Assembly: GCA_016165875.1 (NCBI GenBank)
Contig: JABBOT010000014.1
Location: forward strand, 12,373,394 to 12,437,393
Direction: 5' to 3'
From: Acanthopleura granulata
Lineage: Eukaryota; Mollusca; Polyplacophora; Chitonida; Chitonidae
Length of the DNA stretch: 64,000 nt
Of this stretch, positions 37,200-50,200 are shown piece after piece (the first letter of the stretch is position 1; every line of letters begins with the position of its first letter). The notes under the pieces were generated by a model, which was not told the DNA's origin, searched no databases, and saw only the letters and a list, made by a program, of their open reading frames with translations. The translations under genes were made by a program, and so were the position numbers.

Positions 37200-39945
37200 T
37201 TATCATACTTACACTCGGCAGTTAACTCTAGCTGGCTCGCAATGGCGTGACCTGCGCGCATGCGTTTCCCAGTTCTTCATTGCTAAACAAGATCACATAC
37301 GTATAAAGCAATGACCCAGTCAAAATTCGCTCACATTATCGCTTGGAACCACTGATCATTGCCGGTGTACTTACAACCCGCTAAATGGTTTCATCAGAAG
37401 AGTGTTCGCTGGAGGTTACAAGAAGCTATATGAAGCTAGAACTACATGCCAGTGAGGAAGGAAATGCTAGAGGAATGTGTGGAAAAATGAACCTATTGCT
37501 GAGAATAAACTGAACAACTTTAATATGAGAATTTTGTGATGACAGGCAAGTTTCCTCCGTGATGTGATATTTCATTCTAACAATCTAGAGCAAACCATAC
37601 AGACAGCAAAGTATAACAAAGGAAATCTTTATTGTGATGACAAATGATGCTGGTTGATTCAAGACACGATAATTAATCGTTAGTGGTTAAATACCCGGTG
37701 ATCTGCTAGCAAGCTATAGTTTTACGCGGGACAAGTAGGACGTAAGCTGTACTTTCCTGGTGCGAAAAAAATATGTGAAACCTGCACATATCACGTATTT
37801 CTCCTATTACAGATGTCTTAACACTAAAACACTTAAGTAAAAGACAGCGCGTGTTCTAAAATAAGTTGCCAAAAAGGTTGCACAATATTATGTTCATTTC
37901 GGTAATGTATTTTTTTCTAACAGCTACTACAACAGTGGAAACTGACATTTGATCGTGCTCCGTCCATTAGCATGAAACCCCATTCTATCTAGGCTGTGAC
38001 CTAATTGTTCCAATCACGGAACACTCTTGTCACCTGAGACTATTGTAATATGCCACGGTTCTGTTTGTAACCTAAGTACATGGGTCAACTTATAACACGA
38101 AAAGATCAAGAAACTTGCTACAGCACAAACATACTTTGCAGTTTTGTTTATATATGCATTTGTTATAATTAAAACATATAACATTAAAACATTGTGCTGT
38201 TCCTATGTTGTTATATGTTACATTGACAGAGAATTCAGAACATTTACGCCACAGCTTATAAACAGCTAATATCTCCTAGCTCTCTGAATGGTCAATCCCT
38301 CATAAGCTTAAAGGCATGGGCACCTTCACATTCCCAGTCGGTAGCACAATATTTAACATTTCAAACGAAGATAATTCACCAAAGAATTCATACAATTTGA
38401 AACAGGTGTTTACATTCTAGAGAGAGTTTTATAGTTTTTTTAATGAAGAGTATCTCTGCCATGAGCAGTCTTTTACTTTAAACATTTACAGGACGGGTCA
38501 GAATAAACCCTAGCTAAGGTACCTGTAAACTGACAGAAGGCAGGATTTCACCGCTTACTTGTGATCGTTGGCCAGTCATCAAATGCACTGTCGTCGCTGC
38601 TCCCATTTTATTCTCCATGTTGTTGTCTGATATATTATTCTGTAAAAAATACAAAAATTCATAAATATTCCCAAGTCTGGCATTAGCAGACAGTCGCAAC
38701 TGACTTACATATTCTTTTGTATTATATTTAATGCTATCATATTATATATGCTGAACCTTTTATGGGTTAAGAAAATGTCCCTCACGCTGTCACGCATAAA
38801 TTTGTTAGGATTTACCTTAAATTTCCACAAAAAAATGGCTTGACCTCGATAACGTAATTTTATAGAGTGTTCAATCATGGGACTCACATTAAGACTTTCA
38901 GCTCTTTTTTTCCATTTAGTTTTAATCGAAATCTCTACGCCCATGGTGTTCATTTGCACGCCAAGTCAAAGAATGTTTCCTTGTTTGCAGCCTTTCAGAA
39001 TTTGTCGTTTTGACACATCTCAAGATGAGTGTATGTTCTCTTGTAAATCTCCCTCTCTACAGTTATCAGTTTATTAGTTCTCGGTGGTACATATATCACT
39101 ACGGCAAGAGAAGGAGAAATGTCAAAGTCCATTTAGTAGCAACGTGACCATACCCGAGGATAAAGGGTCATTTGGCTCATTATTATGGGTATTAATATCC
39201 TATCGGTTCTGTGGAGAACCAGGACATTCTGTAATGTAGCGAGCAGCATACAATTTTGTCCTTGTACATGACCTAGGATCTGCATGGACTGACATTTACG
39301 AACAAACGGTGATTCACTTCAAAGCAAGCGCTCAGCCAATTAGATTTGTTTAATGAGATGTAAACGGTCTTCCGGAGGAACTGGATAGTGTTGACGCATA
39401 ATTAATCTAACCAGCATTGGTAAGTACAGGGTAGGTCTTCGTGAAGCCTAAAATAGGACTCGTTTGTGTTACGGATCTGGAGTGGACAAAGCTGCCGGGT
39501 ATCAGTATACGGCACATGAAGCACTGCCAAACACAGAATAAATGGAGAAATCCCTAAGTGAGGTACACCAAGAATAATAAAACACTCCGCCATACCAAGA
39601 GCAGAAAACATGTACAAATTATCAGATGAAAACACCTGTATATGTGGAATTATCAAAATAGTTGACACCATAAAGCGGGAAAAAAACTATATGGTATATC
39701 GCTAAACACAGAAGTGTAAAAATTTACTCAGTGCATAGAACGGCAGCATGAATTAGCAACGCTGAGACGTAAAAGTATCCAACCAGCGGTATTACATTTG
39801 ATTTAAATACACCTTTGCAACATAAATAATAAACGACTAGAGCATGGCGAGCAGAACGAAAGCGAGGAGGAAAGTTTTAGGAAGCCTTTAGGAAGTTAAC
39901 GGCTTTTTTCAATTCTTCGTAAAAATGCTTCAGTATAAGCAATTT
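37200..39945. other. Intergenic, no gene seen
   Basis: It contains a family C repeat fragment at 38495-38635 (AGAATAAACCCTAGCTAAGG...GTCGTCGCTGCTC). Otherwise there are only short random ORFs. Confidence 0.5.
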
Positions 39946-40060
39946 AAATGACACCTAGCACGATGACTAAATGACACCTAGCACGATGACTAAATGACAC
40001 CTAGCACGATGACTAAATGACACCTAGCACGATGACTAAATGACACCTAGCACGATGACT
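39946..40060. repeat. Perfect 23-bp tandem repeat, 5 copies
   Basis: The unit AAATGACACCTAGCACGATG+ACT is repeated five times without a mismatch (5 x 23 = 115 bp). The lack of divergence points to recent expansion or ongoing homogenisation. Confidence 0.95.
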
Positions 40061-40382
40061 AAGCAGTACTGGCGCAGTAGTTTTAACAGTGATTTGTTAT
40101 ATGTCATCGATTTAGAAATTCTCGAAAATGTCCCCTGTCTGTGTGGGTATTAGACCTAGGACATTATTTTCAATACACTTACTGAGACAGGATTTCAGCA
40201 GAAATCGTGGAGAAGCACGACATAACACCTCTTTTTCTCGTTGTAGTGTGGCGATGAGGGCTACATTAACACTTTAATGCCATTGTATATTTGTACATGG
40301 TCTACATGCGTTTAAGTAAATACTATATCAGGGACTGTTTACCTACTGTATATATGTGTATGTAAGTACAGCTTACGAACGT

Positions 40383-40885
40383 GACAGTCCACGAGATTGT
40401 GCTGATGAAACTATAGCTAGCCTCCATGAAGGTGTGCCGATAAACCCATCGCGCGCATGAGATTGAGTATACTGAGGAATCCATCTCTCGCCTGTCGTCC
40501 CATGTAGGTGTACTGATGAAGGTGTCCTGATCAGCGCATCGATTGCTGTCATCCGTGAAGGTGAGCTGAGGAACACACCGTTTCCCTCTCGTCCCATGAA
40601 GCTATGCTGATGGAATCATCGATTGCCTATCGCCCATGAGGGTGTGCTGATAAACCCACCCATTGGCGGTCCGCCATGAGGTGGTGCTGACAAACCTATG
40701 GCTTGCCTGTCATTCACGAGGGTCTGCTGCTGAATCCAGCGGTTGCCTGTCGTTCATGAGGGTGTGTTGATGAACCCTTCACCCGCCTGTATTCCATGAA
40801 GGTTTGCTGATAAAATCATCGCTCGCCTGTCGCTCATGAGGGTATGCTGATGAACCCATCGTGTGCCTGTCGTGCATGAGGGTTG
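40383..40885. repeat. Diverged tandem array, ~40-bp unit, about 12 copies
   Basis: The unit is roughly CATGAGGGTGTGCTGATGAA followed by CCCATCGCTTGCCTGTCGTT. Copies differ at many positions, so this array is old compared with the 23-bp array just upstream. Confidence 0.8.
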
Positions 40886-41464
40886 GAGTGACCTGAAATA
40901 AGTCTGTCAAATAAAGTAATTGGTTGTAAAATATCATAATGCGTATGGTTTCTATCAGCCAGATGGGTGTGTCTGCTTAACCGTGGAAGGATGAGACGTG
41001 TAATTAATCAGTACAATTTGCAACAGAACATTACAATCATATTTTTAAAAACAAAAATACCTTCCATGGCATTTTACCACCCAGCACTTCGTTTACGCTT
41101 ATTTTCCAAAACTTTGTTTTAAGAAGATTGATCAAGATTACAGCACAAAGCATCTCGTCAAATCACAGGATCTCCTGTTCTCCATTTACATATAAAGAAA
41201 GCTTACCTGTAAATCTTATCGAATATAATGGAACTGTAAACCGAGGAATCGAAACCGACATTTGTATACCAGCTGTCAACCAAAACGGATATTCCGGGCG
41301 AAAAATCGCAAAACTAGTTTCCACAAACAACAAATAACACAAACCACCAAAGAAATAAGAAAATATATAAAATTTGAAAATGAAGACAGATTCATGCAAA
41401 GAGAAGCAGTCAGCAGTTTTGAATAATGACAAAAAATAGCGTGTGGAGTAATTCCAGAACTGTA

Positions 41465-41700
41465 CTTTTTAACTGATTGCTGCTAACATCACTTCACTGC
41501 TTTGTTCTATTTCGACAAAGTCATGGTGCCAGGGGTGTGTAAGTGTTACCATTTGGCCATTTACCTGAACTGTTTGGATAAAACCGTAGCTGAGGTAAAC
41601 TGGGAAGAGGCCAAATTTCACCGTTATGTTACCAGTTGTCAACTATGACTTTGTCGTCGCTGCTCTGGTTTCATTCTCTATGCTATAGTATTTTTTTTAA
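41465..41700 (+). repeat. Dispersed repeat family C
   Basis: It contains TCATGGTGCCAGGGGTGTGT, ATAAAACCGTAGCTGAGG and TTGTCGTCGCTGCTCTGG, matching the 50575-50985 copy in order and orientation. Confidence 0.7.
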
Positions 41701-42724
41701 TATTGTGTTTGTAAGTCTCACTAAGGGGAACGAAACTTATAACGTTGCAAATCCAAAAAATCCCCCGCATGTGCGTTATCTAAATAATGTATAAGTGAAA
41801 CTACAAATGATATTAAACACACATTAATTTAAGTCTCATAGAATTTAAGTACAATCTGGATGCTTATATAGATTGCTGTTCATTGAAAATGATTTTGATC
41901 GTGAAATAATGGTGCATTTGTGCACATATAAACTTATCGATTGACGAATAAAGAAATCTCGGCAGTGTGCTGGAAGTCTTCTAACATTTTACCCGTTCTG
42001 GCATTTAAATTTTGAAACACTCTCCAGTAAAATATTTTACAGTTAATATCAGCCTACCCTCTTGAACTTTATCGAATGTTTTTCTTTGTTTCTGTTTTCC
42101 ATTTAGAATATTGTATGAAAGCATTAGCTTTTGGAATAAGAACGAGAAAGTGAGAAAAAAGAATAACGTTGCTTTTCTATAACTATAACAGCTCTCTTTT
42201 ATGTTCGCTACACAAGCTATTCTGTAATTTCTCTGGAAACTTCTCAGTAAAAAATTCTCGTTTGCAGGCTGGTCGGGGAAATCACACAGAGCTTTTTACC
42301 AAACCTGGCACTGAGTAGGCAATTTTCATTGCTTTCCAAGCTTGTGTCACATTGTTATTTATAACTAAGAGCTGCCGGACAAACGATAATTTAGACAAAT
42401 TTGTCAGCTTTGGTTTCACAGGAGTGCAATGATAGTGGTAAGAAAACAGCCAATGTTGGCCGATATTTTGTAAAGGGCGATCGTCTAGTGTTTCCACAAT
42501 CGATCTATCTGGCCATTGTGGCGTTCTTATATATCCGGTAGACAGTAGGAAAGGTAACATCGCCTGACGGCGGATGTGTTTACACGGATGACTGCGAGAA
42601 TCATCGCTTCTGTTTTTATCGTGAACAGCACGATCTCATAGGAGAGACGGGTTTGCCCCCAGGTAGACCAGGGAACAGCAATTAATCCCATAGGAAAGGG
42701 TGTTCCCCAGGCGAGAAGCTAAAG

Positions 42725-42735
42725 AGCTATAAATA
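42725..42735 (+). promoter_or_regulatory. Candidate TATA box upstream of the GABA-B receptor gene
   Basis: GCTATAAATAAC is a good TATA box in a locally GC-richer stretch (42600-42800). It could drive an untranslated first exon about 1.4 kb upstream of the receptor ATG. A possible acceptor, ATATCCTTCAG, ends near 44167. No transcript evidence. Confidence 0.3.
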
Positions 42736-43479
42736 ACGGTTAACATGGCACAGCGCGCTAACAGCAAGTTTCTTTCGAGAGTCATTCCTGATAATCTGAA
42801 GGTGATTCGTCTCGCGTTCAGTACGTGCGCTGGTTCTTAAAAAAAAACAGACAACGCGAACTTGAGATTATAACCTGGCCAGGAGCGATCTCCGAAGGTC
42901 GTTTAGGAACTTAATTTCCTGACGGAAGATGGATTACTTCTCCAACTAGCCTGGATGATGCTTATGGTGGTAAAAAATGAAAATCGTTCGTGAATGGGTT
43001 ATGTTCATTACCTTTGAAGTTCCCGTGTCTTCACTGTGACAGACTGAAGCGTACGATACGCTGTAGAAAACTCCGTGTTGCAGTCAGTTCTAGTTGCAGA
43101 ATAGGTCGCTCAGAGAAACACCATTCTGGGTAAAAGTGACGTGGACTGTGTTCACAGTTCAAGTATTTGAACACCCACTGGACATATCGATGTGTTCAGA
43201 GCATTACAAGTACGGCTATCCAGCACCTTTCTTATGCGGTCCATTAACAGAACAGATTTGGCCTAATAGCGTGGATGTGAAAGCAGTGTTACGTTGGAAT
43301 TGTGGACTTAGATCAGTTACAGATATGTTGAAGATTTTAAATTTGTTGGCGTTAGAGATGATTTGAAGACCAGGAATGGGTAAACAGGCATATGTGGGCA
43401 TACAGTGCCTGGCTAGCTATACCGCGAGAGATATGTAAACAAGCTTGATTGTTTATTCAGTTTATATGTTTATTAAGCT

Positions 43480-44130
43480 TTAGTCAGAGGTGTGATTTAG
43501 TGATTCAGGGTGTTGACGCCAGTGATTGATTTATTCACCGCACAAGGTAAAGCGTTGTCTTCTGTGTATCAGACGATGTGATTCAGCGATCCGATGGACT
43601 GAAGCGGTTGGTTTGTTCAGGGACTCACCGTGCAGAAGCTACTCATGTTTTTATTCATTCGACGTGCTGAAACTCCTGGCTTTTTCAATCATTTGGCGTG
43701 TTGAAGAACGTTGTGCCCAAGTACATCCGGTATGGATAATTCAGTTTGGTTGTTGAATCACCTGACGTGCTGAAGGCCCTGGTTTGTGCAGCCATGAAAC
43801 GCGATAAAGCAGCTGTTATGTTCAATCACCCCATGAGATAAATGTTCTGCACAGTCCATTTTGCTGGACCTTTCTGTTTGTTCTACTACCCAATCTCATG
43901 AATTGGTTTCTACGTTCAACAATCCATCGGACTGAATCAGTTTGTTTCCTCTACCATTCAAACTGCTGAATCATTTTGTGTGTTTAAACATGCCATGTGC
44001 TGAACCAGTTTGTTTCTTCATGCCTCCAAAGGACTGAAAAATTTTTTGTTCAATCATCAAACATGATATATCAGTTTGTTTGTTCATTCATCCGATTTTC
44101 TGAAACAACCAGTTCCTGAAGGTGCCGGGC
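43480..44130. repeat. Old tandem array, ~40-bp unit, ending just before the receptor ATG
   Basis: The diverged unit is roughly GTTTGTTCATTCATCCGACG plus TGCTGAAACCAG. Recognisable copies recur from about 43480 to 44130, for example GACGTGCTGAAACTCC, GGACTGAATCAGTTTGTTTC and ATGTGCTGAACCAGTTTG. It occupies the region just 5' of the GABA-B coding start, so it may lie in the 5' UTR or proximal promoter. Confidence 0.55.
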
Positions 44131-44214
44131 TTTTCAGTCATAATCATAGATACGCATATCCTTCAGGTTACAACGATTTTCAAATTTCGGATTAAGACTT
44201 CATTTTGAAAAAAA

Positions 44215-47200
44215 ATGGACAGTAGCAAATTTATTTATAAAATCCTGGTATTCTGCTGCGTACTGATGCGCTTCTTAGTGGCTTCCCGGAATGACACTGT
44301 TGAGGATATATACATAGGAGCCTTGCTTCCCATGAAGAATTACTGGTGGTCAAAATACTCTCAAATCCTGCCCACCCTTTTCAGACACGCCTTTGATGAG
44401 ATAGCCAACAAGAGCGATCTGCTACCAAGATACAGATTAAACCTTGTTGTGAAAGACACTGAGGTAATTTGCAAGACATCCCCAATTAGCAACACTTGCA
44501 TAACGTTTGTTTATAGGAGATGCTGCTGCTTTGCCTTGAGAAACTCCTTTTTTTTGGTTTTAAATCCTAAGTTTTGAAAAATCTTTGGATAGAGAATAAC
44601 GTCAGTTATGTCGTGAAAAATCGATTGTATTTACTTATTTCATTTAATTAGCATTAAAACCTTACCTAACAATGTTTCAGTTGTAGACCAGCAAAATGTA
44701 ATGAGGGCGCTGAAACATTTGCTTCATCATGCATACTCTCGTGAGAAACCCATCTCACCTTGTAAGCCCGTTCTCATCTAAGCAGTCAGGACCTAATTGA
44801 CTGGAGATGGCTTAATGGGGCAGGTTTAGTTTTCAGTTTCAGGACGAATAAATTTGTTACTATAACCGTAACGTGCAGTTTCAAATTAAAAAGCAAGAAA
44901 AGAAAAATAAAAACGCCCATAACAAAATTGCCTTATTAAAAGTTATACTATAATAATTAAATTTGCTGAATTAGTTTACTTTGGTTTGTAATTACCTGTG
45001 GCAGATAGGACGATCCGCTACTTACAGGTATATTAGAGCTAGAACAACCTATTGTCTTTTTGTACCGTTTCAGGGTAAACCTGGCCTGGCCTTGAAGAGA
45101 TTTCAGGAGATGGTGACAGAATCCCCGTCAAAAATCGCCGTGCTTGGTCCGTGTAGCTCACCGGAAGCTCTAGTCATAGGCCAGGCAACTCATTACTACA
45201 GCTTGATCGAGGTAAGCGTTGTAATCAGCAGTACAAAACGGTCGAGGTGAGCATCTACCTACCACAACATGGCGCAAGTGAGGGTAATATAAGTACAAAA
45301 AAGGTTGATCATTATATCATTGCGATACGGTCGTGATATCAGTACTATATCGGTACCATATCAGTAACATGGGCGACGTGAGCAGAACATCACAACATCA
45401 TCGACGTGAGTATCAAATAATTATCACGACTTGAGCTAGGTGAAAAATACATGTCCATCTCTACAACATGAAAGAGATAAGCACAATTATACTACACTAC
45501 CGACGTGAGCATTATATCAGTACCAGGGGGTGAGCATTACATGTGTCCGTATTACAACATGGTCGGGGAGAGCAATATATTCAGTACTGCAGCTGTACAA
45601 CTTCATGAGCACAATATCTGTACTACATGTAAAACATGGTGAACGGAACCAGGTCACCACGCGGCTAGCGCGATAACAGGAATGCAAAAATGAAGACAAT
45701 GTGTTCAGGTGAGCATAATGTTAGAACTACAACATGGTGACTACTGCGCTAAACATGGTAAGACGTAGGCTAGCAAAGTATCTGACGTACAATAATGAAC
45801 GCCATGTGGGTACCACTATGTGGTAAACGTGGGCAGAATGTCATTACTACAACATCAGTGAGTAGAGGGCAAAATCTGCTGAGTATATGTGTTATTTGAT
45901 TGATTGATTTATTTATTTATTTGGTGCTTTACGTCGTACTAAAGAATATTTCACCGGCATTATGGTGGGACGAAACCGGTTAGGTCCCGAGGGAAACCCA
46001 TGACCATTGGAAGGTTGCTGGCAGCCCTTCCCGGACGTATAACACGCGGGAATTCGTTATTTGTGCTAATTTGTGATAATAGCTACCTTTTATCAGTATG
46101 CACTGCGTACGTGTACATTTAATGCAAACAGTCTTCGTCTAAGCTGAAGGACGAATTCCATTGTTTCCCTAGATGTTGTTTGTCCCGCGCTCCTCAACTC
46201 TGGCGAACAGGAAATCTTACCCTAGTGTGTTCTTGACAAACTATCTGGAAGAAATCTTCAACCCGCCCAGAATTGCCATGATGAAGCAGTTTGGCTGGAA
46301 GAACGTCGCTACTCTGTCCATGGCCAGTGATCTCTTCACAGCCGTAAGTCTGTATGATAATCACCAGCCAAGATCCAAATTCTCCCCCTCCTTCTTCCAA
46401 AACGAATTCCTCAACTTCTTCATTTAATCCCACAAAGCCTCGCATAGTCTCATGTTCCCTGGCAACGAGCGGACAGTCCGGGAAAGGGAGAGACCAGTTC
46501 TTTTCCCGCGATTTCATTCATGACGTCACTAGTTAGCGTCATTTTGCATTTGAACCACCTATTCCGGTATTCGTTATGAGAAACAGATGCTGTGTAAAAA
46601 GACTACAGCATACAGAGCTAAAAATCAGAACAACAACAACGACAGTGTGATATTGTTGGCTTAACCAGGGAAATATGGCCTCTTGTCAACTTAGTTCAGT
46701 CACGGCTCTATTAAAACTGTTGACGTAAACGCAATAAACAGTAGAAGCATTTCATAGTGTTTAATATGTATTGCTTTCAGTTTGTTTACGTCTATCCCTG
46801 ATTTTTAAAGAAAAACTTGTCATAGTAGAGTGATTTTTTAAAAATTAACAGAGAAATATGTTGTTAAAAGAAAATATCCTTATTTTTATTCACCACTAAT
46901 GTAAACGTCTTATCCTAAATTTGTACGTGTAATAATTTGTTTCTTTGCTTTTGTTTTTATTTCACAAATCCCACTTCCTCTCCAATGTATGCAGGGAATT
47001 GACAACTTTCACATGCTGTTAGAAGAAAACAATTTCACGCTGCTGACATCTGGTATCATTACGGATGAAACTCAGGTCACTGACCACATACAGCGACTGA
47101 AGGTAGGAAAATCATTCACGTAATATTCTTTATTATTTATTAAAATTTTAAGACTTAATTGTCTAAAATATTTTTAAAAATCGCTAAGTTTTAAATTGAC

Positions 47201-50200
47201 TTGTTTGCATCGTTAGGTTCCTCTGTTGGTAACAAAAGAAGTCATTGATAACTGGAATATTTCTCAGTTATGGTTTGAAACATGGGGTTATGTGCGGTCT
47301 TCATCCACTGACTTGATAACTTTTGCATAATATAACATGGGACTCGAAGAGGTCTCTCGGTCGGTCATTAGAGACACGAGGAGAGCTGTCCTGGTTCTGT
47401 TTTTCATTTTGAGTAACTAAATTGAATAGCTGTGATATGCAAAAAATGATGCAAAAATGCATCTGGTGAGTATTTTTATCTGTAGAAAATAAAAGTTTCT
47501 TTGACCCAAAAATTCATACATAGCTTGTCTGCCCTTGAATGTCACTAGTGGGCCAAATATGCGTGATGTAATTATGAGCTTTTCGGTTTGAGGAGCAATG
47601 TTTTAGCCTATATACCGGGTGAAAACACCTCTCCTCAAAAAGGCTAGGGCATAACTTAGAGTGCTTATTCCGTTCGAAATGGTCAGATCACATGACAGTT
47701 ATCCATTTCCCTGGCATGGACGGACCCGATGGTAGGGCATGAAAAGTAATGTCATCGTATTTCAGCCCATGGTTAACAACGTTGATTGCTGCACAAAACG
47801 ACAAAAACACAAAACGCTCATGACGTCATACACTAGGGGGACATAAAGGGCAGATAAGCGTGCAAAAAAATACCAAGCTTCTTGAAAGTCAGCCTATCGG
47901 TTTTGACTTTTTTAATATCTAGCCAGTTTTATTCTGTAAATTACTTCGGTTCCGTATTTCAGATACACATAGCATATACTGAGCCAATTTGCTCGAAAAC
48001 ATTGATCAATCTCTCAGACAGGGAATGGTCGTAGGTTTCCCCGGGCTCTGCTCGGTTTCCTCCCACCATAATGCTGGCCGTTGCCGTATAAGTGAAATAT
48101 TCTTGAGTACGGCGTAAAACATCAATCAAATAGGTAAATAACTTTAAGACATCAGGTGTGTCAGGTACATGCACATGTATCTGCGAACGCGATGGCAAAG
48201 GCGACGATTAACTTCGGTCGGTTCAGTTCCTCTTCCCATAATCCTGAGCGCTATGATATAAATAAAAAGTTCTTGACTGCGGCGGTAACCCTTAGTGAAA
48301 TATGTACATATAACAAATGTTAATGCTGATGCAACATCGTACATATATGTCTTCATGGGAAGTTTAGACGATTATCACATGAAATCAGTATCCTTAAATA
48401 TGCGTAAGGCAGTGAGGTGAATGTTAAGATGTGAGACTCCAGGTTTAAGTGACACTAGTTGTGCATGATCATTACTTGCTGTGAGAAAAGTTTTGAGCAG
48501 TTTTGAGGACCACTTGCTTTCCAATGAAAAAGGTTCGTAAATGACCGATCTCGCGCACCTGGGAAAGTTAGTCAGTACTTTGCCAAATGGTTTATTACGA
48601 GCATTCCAGTTTCCACCGAAAAAAAAAAAACGACCGCCTCCGTTTCAGAGAAACAATCTAGGGTATGAGCACAGGATGGGTAGGATATATGTTATTACAA
48701 GATTACATAACTGTTTCCATGTGCAGTATCTATGCGATGATGAATAATTTAGCGTTTTATCTTTTTCATTTCTTTCTGTCGTTAACAGCACTACCACGCT
48801 CGGATCATTGTCGGGGCATTTTATGGTAACCACGCTCCGTACATATTCTGCGAGGTAAACTACAGGTCTCGATGCCGTAGCCTTTGATATTGTACTCCTC
48901 TCCAAAACTCTAGCTCTGTTGGTGGATTTAGCATCCCTAATGCCTTGTCCCTTTCCTTTGTTTCCCTGTGTTTGATGTTGTGCTTTACATGTTGATGACA
49001 GCCTTTTGGATAAGTCAGCTGGAACTTTGGTATCTATTAATTTGCTCTTCACATCATTACATTTCTTTAAATTAGTTCTGCTTCAGCGACGGTACTAGTG
49101 AGCGTGTTTATTGCTTCTTTTTAACCATTTACATGAACGGTTGTAGTGAAACCGTAGGTGAGATAAATGGACAAGAGGCCTGTTTTCAACGGTTCGCCAT
49201 TTGCCCCTTTGTTGCCACCTCTCTATCACCATATTGTATAGGCTTTATATTTGAAGATACTTGACACACTTTAAGACGACCCTTTTCGGGTCATGTCAAA
49301 GTCTGTAGAATTGAACACCTTGTAATTCCAGTTCTAAAGCGTTCATGGAAAGTGGATAGTCTACTGGTGTCAGTACACTGCGATAGGGCGGGATACCGTG
49401 TCTTGTCGTAGGACTCATTACTTGAGAGGTGTCTAATGTCTAGTTTAGCGTCTAATATCAATACATTGTGACTAGTCGGGGTAACCTGTCTAGTCAGAGT
49501 TCACCGTGGCTGGGTGGGGTGTCGTGTCTAGTGTAGACACGTTGTGACTTGGCGGTGTATCTTGTCTTGTGGCGGTACACCATGACTGAGTGGGGTGACG
49601 TGTCTGGTGTCTCGGCATGGCGGTCCACTGAGGCAACACTGTAAATATGTCTGCACTGGGGCCCACCTACTGCAAACATGATAAAGAGGTGCCGTAGTAA
49701 TATAACAGCGATGAGGTTGAAGCCATTGTTACATCCCCGAAAGGAAATCAAACCCATTAAACATTAATACGGAAATGTGAAACGGGGATCACAAATGCAT
49801 AACATTTCCAGTCGACTTTGATCACTACGCAGTTTGTCTGTTATTTTTCCGGTCGGCATTTGCTTAGATTTACGGCATATAAACGCTGTATTTATATAAT
49901 ATTATATTATTATAACATCTTACATTTATATAACATTTAATGGATAACCAAAAGACGCTAAATGTACAGGCTTTCATTTGAAATCTTTCATCAGCATCAA
50001 TTGTAATAGACGAAAGTAATCGACTTTCCCCTATTCGTCCTAGCGTGAAAATCCTGTGGTCTTTTTCTCCAGGCTTACCGCCAAGGTCTTTATGGGAGGA
50101 ATATTGTATGGATCTTGCCATTAGCGTACACATTTACAGATTGGGAGAGGTATGGTGGGTCGGACCTGCTCTGTTCCCCAGACGAGATATATACCGTGGC

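Noticed and set aside
39946..40060. Possible CRISPR array
   Set aside because: The repeats abut without spacers, and the DNA is clearly animal.
48645..49052. 135-codon minus-strand ORF
   Set aside because: It overlaps GABA-B exon 5 and repeat family C on the other strand.
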